Shown: positions 9,073 to 17,167 of the stretch, in pieces
Layout of the letters: every line of letters starts with the position of its first letter
How positions within the stretch are numbered: the stretch's first letter is position 1
NCBI RefSeq assembly: GCF_002355335.1
Contig: NZ_AP014946.1
Location: 3,735,501 to 3,799,500 of the forward strand
Reading direction: 5' to 3'
DNA length: 64,000 bases
Source: Variibacter gotjawalensis
Lineage (GTDB): Bacteria; Pseudomonadota; Alphaproteobacteria; Rhizobiales; Xanthobacteraceae
Notes under the pieces: generated by a model
Told to the model about the DNA's origin: nothing
Database searches by the model: none
Seen by the model: the letters and a program-made list of their open reading frames with translations, nothing else
Position numbers and translations under genes: made by a program

Positions 9073-9585
9073 TCATTGCAGCGTGCCTCGCGGCTCGGCT
9101 TGAAGCGTCTTCACCATCGTCGTGTTGGCGAGCCACTCGCCGTTGATCTCGACGGAGTTGCGGCTCTCCGCGCGGTAGCCGCGTTTGTCGAATAGCAGAC
9201 GCGCCGTGTCGCTGGCATCGACCGTGATCTTCGTCGCGCCGCGCGCTCCCGCGATCTTTTCGATCGCATCGACAAGCGTTGTGGCAACGCCTTGCAGCGC
9301 CGCTTCAGGATGCACGAACAGCATGTCGAGATGGTCGGCGCCCTTCAGCGAGACAAATCCGACCGGCGCTCCCGCCAGTGTCGCGATCAGCGTCAGCTGC
9401 GACGTGAGCTTCTCGGCAAACGCCTTGATGTCATCGGCCCGCGCGGCCCATGCGGCACGCTGTTCCTCGCCGTAATCGTCTTCGGCCAGCACTTCGATGC
9501 TGTCGGCAAAGATCTGCGCCAGCACCGGAACATCGTCCGGCAACATTGGCCGCAATGCGGGCTTCGGGAAAGCCTGCGCGCTCAT
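9073..9585 (-). CDS. GNAT-family N-acetyltransferase
   Basis: 170 aa. The acetyl-CoA-binding segment reads [19 protein letters not shown], the standard GNAT motif A arrangement (hydrophobic beta strand, then Gln/Arg-x-x-Gly-x-Gly/Ala equivalents). The [15 protein letters not shown] end fits motif B. The ATG at 9585 overlaps the cysS stop at 9582-9584 (ATGA), so it is translationally coupled to cysS. The longer frame to 9771 lies within cysS and is discarded. The acceptor substrate is unknown. Confidence 0.9.
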   Translation of the reverse strand: MSAQAFPKPALRPMLPDDVPVLAQIFADSIEVLAEDDYGEEQRAAWAARADDIKAFAEKLTSQLTLIATLAGAPVGFVSLKGADHLDMLFVHPEAALQGVATTLVDAIEKIAGARGATKITVDASDTARLLFDKRGYRAESRNSVEINGEWLANTTMVKTLQAEPRGTLQ

Positions 9586-10973
9586 CGCGCCAGCTCCCAG
9601 GTCGTGCCCTCCTTCGAGTCTTTCAGCACGACACCCATCGCGGCGAGTTCGTCGCGGATGCGATCGGACTCCGCCCAGTTCTTGTCCGCGCGCGCCTGAC
9701 GCCGTGCCGCGATCAAGCCGTCGATTTGAGCGGCATCGACGCGGATGGCCGCGCGCTGCGCCGACAGCCAATCCGCGAATGCGGCCGCATCGAAGCCGAG
9801 AAACACGAGCGTGTTGCCAAGTTCGGCGGCAGCCGTAGCGCCACCGTTCGCCGTGATGCGCTTGCGTAGCGCGTGCAGCGCCGCCATCGCTTGCGCGGTG
9901 TTGAGATCGTCCGCCAGCGCCGCGATCACGTCAGCGGACGGCGCCCCCCCGTCCGGCTTCGCAACGCGGAACCAGTCTTCCAGCGTCTGCGCGGATTGCT
10001 CCAACGACTTCAGCGTCCAATCGATCGGCTGGCGATAATGCGTCTGCAGCATCGCAAGGCGCAGCACGTTGCCGTCCCAAGCCTTGCCGCCGAACTGATC
10101 GGTCGTCAGCAATTCTCGGATGGTGATGAAGTTGCCGAGGCTCTTCGACATCTTCTCGCCTTCCACCTGCAGGAAGCCGTTGTGCATCCAGGTATTCGCC
10201 ATCACTTTCTGATCGAAGGCGCAGCAGGATTGCGCGATTTCGTTCTCATGATGCGGGAAGACGAGGTCGATGCCGCCACCGTGAATGTCGAAGACTTCGC
10301 CGAGATGCTTCCACGCCATCGCGGAGCACTCGATATGCCAACCCGGCCGTCCCGGCGTATTGATCCCGGCCGGCGACGGCCAGCCCGGAATTCCATCAGC
10401 ACTCGGCTTCCACAGCACGAAGTCCATATCGCCGCGCTTGTACGGCGCAACGTCCACGCGCGCGCCCGCGATCATGTCGTCGAGGGGACGGCGTGAGAGT
10501 TTGCCGTAATCCGCCATCGACGGCACCGAGAACAGCACGTGCTCTTCGGCGACATACGCATGACCCGACGCGATCAGCCGTTCGATCAGCGTCTTCATCT
10601 CTTCGATATGTTCGGTCGCACGCGGTTCAACGGTCGGCGTCAGCGTGCCGAGCGCCTTCACGTCCTGCGCGAAATTCCCGTAGGTCTGCTCTGTGAGTTC
10701 GCGGATCGTCACGCCGCGCTCGGCGGCCCGCGCGTTGATCTTGTCATCAACGTCCGTGATGTTGCGCACATAGGTGACATGCTTCTCGCCATAGACATGC
10801 CGCAGCAGCCGGAAGAGCACGTCGAACACGATCACGGGCCGCGCATTGCCGATATGGGCGAAGTCGTAGACGGTCGGCCCGCAGACGTAGACGCGCACAT
10901 TGGCCGGATCGATCGGCCGGAACGCTTCTTTGCTCCGCGTCAGCGTGTTGTAGAGCTTGAGCTCCAAAGTCAT
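9582..10973 (-). CDS. cysS: cysteine--tRNA ligase
   Basis: Charges tRNA-Cys with cysteine; 463 aa, class I synthetase. The HIGH-type motif is HIGN at 40-43 and KMSKS is at 274-278. Zinc ligands typical of CysRS can be placed at C31, C216, H241 and E245. The N-terminal [14 protein letters not shown] block is characteristic. It heads a minus-strand run (cysS, GNAT, VOC, MOSC). Upstream is a gene-poor region of about 440 bases. Confidence 0.98.
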   Translation of the reverse strand: MTLELKLYNTLTRSKEAFRPIDPANVRVYVCGPTVYDFAHIGNARPVIVFDVLFRLLRHVYGEKHVTYVRNITDVDDKINARAAERGVTIRELTEQTYGNFAQDVKALGTLTPTVEPRATEHIEEMKTLIERLIASGHAYVAEEHVLFSVPSMADYGKLSRRPLDDMIAGARVDVAPYKRGDMDFVLWKPSADGIPGWPSPAGINTPGRPGWHIECSAMAWKHLGEVFDIHGGGIDLVFPHHENEIAQSCCAFDQKVMANTWMHNGFLQVEGEKMSKSLGNFITIRELLTTDQFGGKAWDGNVLRLAMLQTHYRQPIDWTLKSLEQSAQTLEDWFRVAKPDGGAPSADVIAALADDLNTAQAMAALHALRKRITANGGATAAAELGNTLVFLGFDAAAFADWLSAQRAAIRVDAAQIDGLIAARRQARADKNWAESDRIRDELAAMGVVLKDSKEGTTWELAR

Positions 10974-11252
10974 CCAAAAATCCTGCCTAAAGGCCTTAGC
11001 AAAGCCGGCTCGCGTTTCGCGGCGTCGGGAAACGCGGCCGCGTGTCGGTGTTGGGCTAGCTCATAATCGCACAGCCGATGCTGGGAAAGCCTCAAGCGGT
11101 ACCCAGGCCGTGCATCGCGGGACCAATGCTCACTGAAGCGGCACGGGTCAAGCGCCCGATACCATATCGCACCGCCGAACCACGATTTTGCCACCGAATG
11201 GACCCGGCGGTTTCGATATCGAACCGGATTTTCGGCGCCTTAACCATGGAAC
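10974..11252. other. gene-free stretch upstream of cysS
   Basis: No convincing coding frame on either strand; the frames that stay open have arginine-heavy, low-complexity products typical of shadow reading. It must hold the cysS promoter, which I cannot place with confidence. The only obvious symmetry is GGTTTCGATATCGAACC at 11209-11225, a palindrome interrupted by one extra T. Confidence 0.4.
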
Positions 11253-11394
11253 GTAACACACGTGAAGAGTGTTACCGGGAGGCATGTTTCCGTGATCGAC
11301 GAAACCTTCGGGAAACATTCGACGACGTAATGTTGAAACCAAAGCGCACCATAGTGCGACTAAGACCCATAGGGTCATGGAGCCAACCGGCTCC
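11253..11394 (+). ncRNA. candidate structured RNA or 5' leader with five consecutive hairpins
   Basis: Five stems follow one another in 142 bases: GTAACAC/GTGTTAC (11253-11259 with 11269-11275), ATGTTTCC/GGAAACAT (11284-11291 with 11311-11318), CGCAC/GTGCG (11345-11349 with 11354-11358), GACCC/GGGTC with a triloop (11364-11368 with 11372-11376), and GGAGCC/GGCTCC with an AACC tetraloop (11379-11384 with 11389-11394). The last stem ends 17 bases before a candidate ATG at 11412. I do not recognise any known riboswitch, tmRNA, RNase P or SRP core in it. It could be a cis-acting leader or part of a free small RNA ending at the hairpin near 11680. Confidence 0.4.
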
Positions 11395-11411
11395 GACAGG
11401 GAAAAGACGTC

Positions 11412-11624
11412 ATGTTCGCTCGGCCCCAGGTCGATCTTGAACTTCAGCGCATTAAGGCCCCGTCCTGGGCTACTCCAGGCGCGACCGTCTATGCCTTGAT
11501 GCCGTCGCTTGCGACCCTGGTCGGCTGGCTCGGCTTTGGGGAGCCGGCAATCCGTCTCGAGCCCGCAAAAGCCCGACCTGCCTTCGACGCCCATGCCTTT
11601 TTTGGCGGCAACACCGTCCACTAG
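11412..11624 (+). CDS. hypothetical 70-aa protein downstream of the hairpin leader
   Basis: ATG at 11412 preceded by AGGGA about ten bases upstream, stop TAG at 11622-11624. Third codon positions are about two-thirds G/C, which is compatible with coding but lower than the neighbouring genes. The product has a mildly hydrophobic middle (VYALMPSLATLVGWLGF) and no motif I recognise. It could equally be an untranslated part of a structured RNA transcript. Included because of its position directly after a chain of hairpins and before a strong one. Confidence 0.3.
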   Translation: MFARPQVDLELQRIKAPSWATPGATVYALMPSLATLVGWLGFGEPAIRLEPAKARPAFDAHAFFGGNTVH

Positions 11625-11656
11625 TTCCTCGTCCCGAAACCTTCTGTGACTCGCAA

Positions 11657-11680
11657 GGCACAGGGTGTTGGCCCTGTGCC
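11657..11680 (+). terminator. strong hairpin after the small ORF
   Basis: Perfect 9-bp stem GGCACAGGG (11657-11665) with CCCTGTGCC (11672-11680) and a 6-base loop TGTTGG. No T-run follows on the plus strand, so it is either a rho-independent terminator lacking a U-tract or a 3' stabilising stem. Confidence 0.45.
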
Positions 11681-11772
11681 CATGTGAGCGCACCCATGCG
11701 TTGACCCATCCTTAGCAGGCGCTTAACCAGCCCGGTGCATTCTGCCGGTGACTTGCCGGGGCTGGGACTAGC

Positions 11773-12072
11773 GTGATGATTCGTACGATTGCTGTTGCAG
11801 CGTTGCTGCTGGGTGTGACGTCGGCGGCACAGGCCGAATACCGGACTTTCATCATCAGCAACCAGCCGGGCGAATACGGCGTCGACCAGTGCCTGTCCAC
11901 GGGCGCCCGCTGCGGCACCCTCGTCGCCGACGCTTTCTGCCAGTCCAACAGCTACGCCAAGGCCAAGACCTTTCGTCCGGCAGAATCGACCGACGTGACA
12001 GCCAGCGTCACCCCGGCTTCCGCCGGCTCAACCGAGAAATCGCAGCTCATCGCGATCGAGTGCGAGCGCTAA
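11773..12072 (+). CDS. small secreted protein of unknown function
   Basis: 99 aa (98 if the second ATG at 11776 is used). The N-terminus is a classical signal peptide, MIRTIAVAALLLGVTSAAQA, with cleavage expected after AQA. The mature part is about 77 aa with four Cys, spaced C-x6-C-x8-C then a last Cys two residues from the end, allowing two disulfides. It probably acts in the periplasm or is exported. I know no function. Convergent with the creA-like gene, 17 bases apart. Confidence 0.75.
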   Translation: MMIRTIAVAALLLGVTSAAQAEYRTFIISNQPGEYGVDQCLSTGARCGTLVADAFCQSNSYAKAKTFRPAESTDVTASVTPASAGSTEKSQLIAIECER

Positions 12073-12089
12073 GGTCGGCGCGTCGCCGA

Positions 12090-12608
12090 CTACTTCTCGA
12101 CGAAGTCTCCGCATTTCTGAATCTCGCCGCTACCCCAAGGCATGATCGGCACGCTCGACGTCGAATTCTGCGGCGAGCCCTCGATGATTCGGTCCGAATA
12201 GACCATGTAGACGAGCGTGTTGCGCTTGGCGTCGCAGCCGCGGACGATCTGCATCTTCTTGAAGAACAGCGAGCGGCGCTGGCGAAACATGTCGTCGCCC
12301 TGCTCGAACTTGCCCTTGAACTTGATCGGCCCGACCTGACGGCAGGACAGCGAGATATCGCTGACCTCTTCGGCGATACCGACCCAGCCCTTGAAGCCAC
12401 CCTTCTCGGGTGCCGTGAAATGACACGCAACGCCCTCGACCATCGGGTCATCGAGCCCGAACGTCGCGAGCTTGTCGTTCGGTGAAAGCCAGCGGAAAAC
12501 AGTGGACCGCTTGAAGATCAAATCCGGCTCGTCCGCCGCCTGCGCGGGCTGCATCGCCCCGAGCCCAACCGAAGCCACCAAAGCCAGACACGCCAATCGA
12601 CCGAGCAT
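12090..12608 (-). CDS. creA: CreA family protein
   Basis: 172 aa with a signal peptide ending near MQPAQA. The body matches CreA: the LIFKRSTVFRW start of the mature domain, the DPMVEGVACHFTAPEKGG core, the SCRQVGPIKF segment and the FFKKMQIVRGCD block. Cysteines in the mature part allow disulfides, as expected for a periplasmic protein. CreA is widely conserved and is encoded beside the CreBC two-component system in E. coli, yet its biochemical role is unknown. No creBC genes are nearby here. Confidence 0.9.
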   Translation of the reverse strand: MLGRLACLALVASVGLGAMQPAQAADEPDLIFKRSTVFRWLSPNDKLATFGLDDPMVEGVACHFTAPEKGGFKGWVGIAEEVSDISLSCRQVGPIKFKGKFEQGDDMFRQRRSLFFKKMQIVRGCDAKRNTLVYMVYSDRIIEGSPQNSTSSVPIMPWGSGEIQKCGDFVEK

Positions 12609-12680
12609 GAGAAAGTCTCCCTGATGCGCATCAATATGGTGGAGCGTGAGCGCGGCGGCCAGATGGATGCGCGAGATTCG

Positions 12681-12875
12681 CTACTTGCCTTGTTTCGCCA
12701 ACGCGATGGCTTGGCTGAGCACATCGATGTTGCCGATGTGGTTGGCGAGGATCAACACGAGGCGCGCGTTGAGCCCTCCGCTCTCCTCGGCCGTCAGATC
12801 ACGATGCGCATCGACCAGCATGCGATAGGCGATGTCGGGATCGGGAAGGCGAGACGCGGTGATAAGTTCGCTCAT
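12681..12875 (-). CDS. DUF2783 domain protein
   Basis: 64 aa from the ATG at 12875, with a GAGG ribosome-binding site eight bases upstream. An in-frame TTG six bases earlier is less likely. The sequence is a single helical DUF2783 module (DPDIAYRMLVDAHRDLT, then LNARLVLILANHIG). DUF2783 genes often lie beside FAD-dependent aromatic-ring hydroxylases, which is also the case here two genes upstream. It may be a small partner of that enzyme (inference). It is nine bases downstream of the hydrolase stop, so is the last gene of the P450 operon. Confidence 0.85.
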   Translation of the reverse strand: MSELITASRLPDPDIAYRMLVDAHRDLTAEESGGLNARLVLILANHIGNIDVLSQAIALAKQGK

Positions 12876-12884
12876 GGCCAAGCC

Positions 12885-14225
12885 TCAGTAGGTCAGTTCA
12901 GCGATCGTGATTCGGTTCTCGGCGACCGGCCACGCGCGCGCCACAACCTTCTCATCGTTGAACCGTGCCGGCACGGCGCGGCCGACCTCTCCAGCCGGAA
13001 GCCGCAACGTGGACACGGAGTCTGTCGGTACGCCCGGCGTCACATCCTTCGGCTCGGCGCCGTCGAACGCGATTGTGTCGCGCGGCAGACCGAAATATCC
13101 CCGTGGCCGCGAGAAAATGATGACCGCAGCCGCCGCTTTATCGGCGTCCGCGAGCGGTCGACCGGGACGCAGATGCACGACGTTTGACGACCGCGCGAAG
13201 GGTGATCGGTAAATGTGCGTGATCGGATGTTCCGGCGCTTCGATCACAAACTCCAGCGCCGTGGTCGGATCGGTCTCGACCGGGCCGTAGCGGCCGTCGC
13301 TTCCCGTCGCCGTCCGATAGATCGCGTCGCCCATGCGTGCGCCGGTCTGCGCATCGACGCGGAAGACATCGACTTTCGCACCGGCAATCGGGCGATTGGT
13401 TTGCACGCCTTTCGGAAAACCGGTGACGAGGCCCGAGAGCTTCACCTGCGGCTGCAGGACAATATCTGTCCGCCCGTCCCGCCCCGCGATGAAGCGATAC
13501 ATCGCCGCGAAAGCGCGCGGATGAAACGCGACCTCGCGATGATCGAGCGGCCCCATCGGAATGTTGGTCGCGCCGCGCAGCGTCGGCCCTTCCGTCGTGA
13601 TTCCAGTTGGCGTTCCGGCACGTCCGACGAGTCGGCCATCGGCTTGCGCGAACTTGTCGTTGCCTTCGCTGTAGAGCGTCGCAAACGCGACGCCTGGCAC
13701 GACGTCCGTATCGCCGCCGTTGAGCCGCTTCAGAAACGCCGCACGCCCGTTGAATTCGTTGCCCGGATTGAACTCCCAATCGTAAACGCCGCGATTGGGC
13801 GTGCCGCACAGCACAACGTGGCTGACATTCGCCGCGCCACCATTCGCAACGTAATTGCGGATCGAGTTGCCGCCGCGTGACGAACCGACCAGGGCAACGC
13901 GCTGACCGGTCGCGCGACGCAGTGCATCGATTTGCTCGGTGAGTTCGCGCAGTTGGTCTTCGGTCGACGATCGTCCGGCCTGCAGTTCCGTATCGACGGC
14001 GCGCGCAAGCGGGTCCGTGAAATTGAATGCGACCAGACGCTCGGTCGGAACGCCGTTCGACTCGAAGCGCCACAGCTGCGTCATCCACAGCGCGGCGTGA
14101 TCGCCGTTGCCGTGGACGAAGATGATCGGCGGCACCTCGGCTTGAGCGGCCGCGATCGACGGCAACCCCGAAGTCACCAGCGGAACCGCTGTGGCTTGCA
14201 AAAACGTCCGACGCGAGAGTGACAT
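12885..14225 (-). CDS. exported alpha/beta hydrolase with extra C-terminal domain
   Basis: 446 aa. The N-terminus SRRTFLQATAVPLVTSG is a twin-arginine-like signal. The first half is an alpha/beta hydrolase: oxyanion-region HGNGDH at 38-43 and the nucleophile elbow G-S-S-R-G at 114-118, with Ser116 as nucleophile. About 180 further residues (from KLSGLVTGFPKG on) look beta-rich, similar in style to carboxypeptidase-regulatory or carbohydrate-binding-like domains. It is probably a periplasmic lipase or esterase. ATG at 14225 is seven bases after the monooxygenase stop; the longer frame to 14435 is antisense-like and rejected. Part of the P450 operon. Confidence 0.88.
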   Translation of the reverse strand: MSLSRRTFLQATAVPLVTSGLPSIAAAQAEVPPIIFVHGNGDHAALWMTQLWRFESNGVPTERLVAFNFTDPLARAVDTELQAGRSSTEDQLRELTEQIDALRRATGQRVALVGSSRGGNSIRNYVANGGAANVSHVVLCGTPNRGVYDWEFNPGNEFNGRAAFLKRLNGGDTDVVPGVAFATLYSEGNDKFAQADGRLVGRAGTPTGITTEGPTLRGATNIPMGPLDHREVAFHPRAFAAMYRFIAGRDGRTDIVLQPQVKLSGLVTGFPKGVQTNRPIAGAKVDVFRVDAQTGARMGDAIYRTATGSDGRYGPVETDPTTALEFVIEAPEHPITHIYRSPFARSSNVVHLRPGRPLADADKAAAAVIIFSRPRGYFGLPRDTIAFDGAEPKDVTPGVPTDSVSTLRLPAGEVGRAVPARFNDEKVVARAWPVAENRITIAELTY

Positions 14226-14232
14226 GGGAGCC

Positions 14233-15843
14233 TCAATGTCCAAGAGCCAGCCGATGCGCCGCGGCGATTGCAACACTGTCCGCTTTGCGCCAGCGCGCGC
14301 AGAGATGCTGATCGGGCCGCGCGAGATAGATCGAGCCCAGCTGCGCATCGAGACGCCTTGCGAGCGCGCCGGTGTGGTCTTCGATATCGCGGCCGACTGA
14401 CAGGATGGTGACGCCGTCGGGCACCTGCGGCGCATCGCCGAAAGCGATCACGGTGAAGTCGTTGCGCACGTGCTCTAGCAACGACCCCGAAAGGTCGTTT
14501 GCGGTGACGGGGGCGTCCGGCAACGGCGCACCGAGTTTCGCAACACCGCTGAACGTATCCGCATCCGGCGTCGACAACGGCGAGTCGTGCACGGTCGCAA
14601 CCGACAGCCGGCCCGAATTGACCATGCGCCGCGCGAATTCGGCTTTCGGCGCGAGCGCGAGAACCGCGTTTCGCAGCGTGCGCTCGGCGCCCGACTGCGG
14701 CGCGATAAAATCGGTCGAGCGTGTCGAGTGCCCGATATTCTCGTCGGCTGCCTGAACGCGTTCGGCCTCGTAACTATCGATAAGACGCGGCCCCGCCTCC
14801 CCCTTCAGAACGGCGGCGAGCTTCCATGCCAGGTTCTCGGCGTCCTGCACGCCGGAATTCGCGCCGCGCGCGCCGAACGGCGAGACCTGATGCGCTGCAT
14901 CGCCCGCAAAGATCACGCGGCCATCGACGAAGCGATCGATACGGCGGCAGTTGAAGCGATAGATCGAGATCCAGTCGACGCGGAAATCGCGGTCGCCGAG
15001 CATGCGCCGGATGCGCGGCTCGTAGTTCTCGGGCTTAAGCTCTTCGGCGATGTCGGCGTCACGCCCGAGCTGCAGATCGATACGCCACGAATGATCGGGC
15101 TGGCGATGCATCAACGCGGACTGCCCGCTGTGAAATGGCGGGTCGAACCAGAAACGCCGCTCGGTTGGAATATCGTCGGCCGCCATGGTGACGTCGGCAA
15201 TGAGGAATTTGTCCTCGAACGTTTGCCCCTTGAATTCGAGGCCGAGTAGATCGCGCATCGTCGAACGGGCGCCATCCGCCGCGATCACATATTGCGCATC
15301 GAGTTCGTAAGGACCGTCCGGCGTTTCGATCGTCAATCGCGCACCGTCGTTGCGCTGGGCGATCGCCGTGACCTTATTCCTCCAGCGCAGATCGACGTTG
15401 CCGACCTCGGCCGCGCGATCGACCAGCGCCTTCTCGAGGTAGAACTGCTGAAGGTTGATGAACGCCGGCATCTTATCGCCCGGCTCCGGCTGCAAGTCGA
15501 ATGCATAGGCGAGTTCATCCCCGAGAAACACTTTGCCGAGCTTCCAGGTGACACCGCGTTTCACCAGCGCTTCGCCAATGCCGAGCCGATCGAAAATTTC
15601 CAGCGTCCGCTTGGCGTAGCAGATGCCGCGCGAGCCATCGCCGATGCGGTCGGAGTCGTCGAGCACCACGACCGGGATATCACGCAGCGCGAGGTCGATC
15701 GCGGCCGTCAAACCCACAGGCCCAGCGCCGACAACGACGACAGGATGCGAAGCGACAGCCTTCGCGTCCTGATCGCGCGAGCGCACATAGGCATATTGAT
15801 AGACAACACCGTGCGGCCGCTTCGCGGATTGCGGCGTGCTCAT
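14233..15843 (-). CDS. FAD-dependent aromatic-ring monooxygenase (MhpA/PheA-like)
   Basis: 536 aa, a class A flavoprotein hydroxylase. The FAD dinucleotide fold GAGPVG is at 39-44, the DG motif ADGARST at 189-195, and the second FAD motif GDAAH at 314-318 followed by GARGANSGVQDAENL. These are the three signatures of the 3-(3-hydroxyphenyl)propionate/phenol hydroxylase group, which adds an OH to an aromatic ring with NAD(P)H and O2. A C-terminal thioredoxin-like domain of about 120 aa is present (TILSVGRDIEDHTGA). It starts four bases after the MBL gene stop. The substrate is unknown. Confidence 0.93.
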   Translation of the reverse strand: MSTPQSAKRPHGVVYQYAYVRSRDQDAKAVASHPVVVVGAGPVGLTAAIDLALRDIPVVVLDDSDRIGDGSRGICYAKRTLEIFDRLGIGEALVKRGVTWKLGKVFLGDELAYAFDLQPEPGDKMPAFINLQQFYLEKALVDRAAEVGNVDLRWRNKVTAIAQRNDGARLTIETPDGPYELDAQYVIAADGARSTMRDLLGLEFKGQTFEDKFLIADVTMAADDIPTERRFWFDPPFHSGQSALMHRQPDHSWRIDLQLGRDADIAEELKPENYEPRIRRMLGDRDFRVDWISIYRFNCRRIDRFVDGRVIFAGDAAHQVSPFGARGANSGVQDAENLAWKLAAVLKGEAGPRLIDSYEAERVQAADENIGHSTRSTDFIAPQSGAERTLRNAVLALAPKAEFARRMVNSGRLSVATVHDSPLSTPDADTFSGVAKLGAPLPDAPVTANDLSGSLLEHVRNDFTVIAFGDAPQVPDGVTILSVGRDIEDHTGALARRLDAQLGSIYLARPDQHLCARWRKADSVAIAAAHRLALGH

Positions 15844-15847
15844 CGCA

Positions 15848-16801
15848 TCACCCCTGCAACGCGGCCCACATCTCGCGGTCGCGTTCGGCGGTCCAGATCA
15901 CCGGCCAGGCGGTGCCCTTCGCTTCGTCGTAGGCGCGCGAGACGTTGAACGGCATGCAGTGTTCGTAAATCGCGAACTTCCCGAACTTCGGGTCCATCAC
16001 GGCCTTGCAGGCATCGAAGGCTTGCTTGAGCGTATAGTTCTTCTTCACGCTGTCCTGCACCGAACCGTAGAGCGTCGAGAGGAAATCGCGCGTCATCGCG
16101 ATGCCGTCGTTTACCTGCTTCGCGTCCGTCAGCGGGGCACCGCGCCCCGGCACCAACGCGCGCGCTTTAAACGCCGCGAGATTGTCGAGCGTCGTCGGCC
16201 AGTCGGTGAAATGTGCATCGCCGCAATAACAGGCCGAGTGATACTCCACGAGATCGCCCGAGAAGACGACATCCGCATCCGGCACATGCGCGATGATATC
16301 GCCGGCCGTATGCGCGCGACCAATATGCTGCAACCGCACTTCACGTTTTCCCAGCCACACCGTCATCTTGTCTGGAAACGTGATCGTCGGCCAAGTGAGA
16401 CCCGGCACCGACTCGACGGCCTGAAACAGGCGCGGAAAACGGCCGATTTCCGAATCCATATCCTGTTGGCCGCGTTCGATGATCATCTCGCGCGCCGCAT
16501 CCGAGCAGATGATTTGCGCATCCGGATAGCCCGATGCGCCAAGCACGCGGACAGCGTGGTAGTGCGAGAGCACGACATAGCGGATCGGCTTGTCCGTAAC
16601 GGTCTTCACGCGCTTGATGACATCCTGCGCCATCACAGGCGTCGCCTGCGCGTCGATCACCATGCAGCAATCGTCGCCCTCGATGATGCCGGAATTCGGG
16701 TCGCCTTCCGCCGTGTAGGCATAGAGACCTTCGCCGATGCGATCGAACGAGACATTCTTCTCGCCCATGTCTCCGGTGGAAGCGAATTGCGGTTTGGACA
16801 T
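15848..16801 (-). CDS. MBL-fold hydrolase with altered HxHxDH motif
   Basis: 317 aa metallo-beta-lactamase-fold protein. The first metal motif reads S-H80-Y-H82-A-V-R-V, so the Asp and last His of the usual HxHxDH are replaced by Val84 and Arg85. The later ligands are intact: His164 in RAHTAGD and Asp183 in SGDL. Loss of the Asp-His pair would remove the second zinc site, leaving a mononuclear or differently metallated enzyme. It lies between the VOC gene and the monooxygenase with gaps of three and four bases. A lactone, ester or thioester hydrolase role in the pathway is likely but unproven. Confidence 0.88.
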   Translation of the reverse strand: MSKPQFASTGDMGEKNVSFDRIGEGLYAYTAEGDPNSGIIEGDDCCMVIDAQATPVMAQDVIKRVKTVTDKPIRYVVLSHYHAVRVLGASGYPDAQIICSDAAREMIIERGQQDMDSEIGRFPRLFQAVESVPGLTWPTITFPDKMTVWLGKREVRLQHIGRAHTAGDIIAHVPDADVVFSGDLVEYHSACYCGDAHFTDWPTTLDNLAAFKARALVPGRGAPLTDAKQVNDGIAMTRDFLSTLYGSVQDSVKKNYTLKQAFDACKAVMDPKFGKFAIYEHCMPFNVSRAYDEAKGTAWPVIWTAERDREMWAALQG

Positions 16802-16804
16802 ATC

Positions 16805-17167
16805 TCAAGCCTCTACTGCGATGAATTCGATGCGATTGCCGAACGGATCGTCGGCAAAGAAACGGCGTCGACCGACGATCACGTCGTCCCAACGCGGCTG
16901 ATACCCGCAGGTTTCCAGCCGTGTCGCAAGCGCGTCGATATTGTCGATGCGGAATGCCGGATGTGCCTTGCGCGCCGGGCGAAAATCTTTCTCGACGCCG
17001 AGATGGATTTCGATAGCGCCGCTGCGCAGCCAAAGTCCGCCACGCGCGCGCAGGCTCTCCGGCTTGGGCACCTCGGTCATACCGAGGATGCCGGCATAGT
17101 AAGCGCGCGCTTCTTCCTCGCGCTGCGGCGGAATCGCGAGCTGAACATGATCAAGACCGACGATCAT
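16805..17167 (-). CDS. VOC-family protein in the P450 operon
   Basis: 120 aa, one glyoxalase-fold unit: IVGLDHVQLAIPP at the start with His7 as a possible ligand, AIEIHLGVE in the middle, and DPFGNRIEFIAVE at the end with the terminal Glu ligand. The ATG overlaps the P450 stop (four bases), so it is translationally coupled to the cytochrome. It might be an isomerase, a glutathione-dependent lyase or a single-domain extradiol enzyme; sequence alone cannot decide. Confidence 0.88.
   Translation of the reverse strand: MIVGLDHVQLAIPPQREEEARAYYAGILGMTEVPKPESLRARGGLWLRSGAIEIHLGVEKDFRPARKAHPAFRIDNIDALATRLETCGYQPRWDDVIVGRRRFFADDPFGNRIEFIAVEA

Noticed and set aside
11246-11440. An Arg-rich 64-codon frame across the hairpin region
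   Set aside because: Composition (MERNTREECYREACFRDRRN and so on) is not protein-like, and the same bases form five stems, which suits RNA better.
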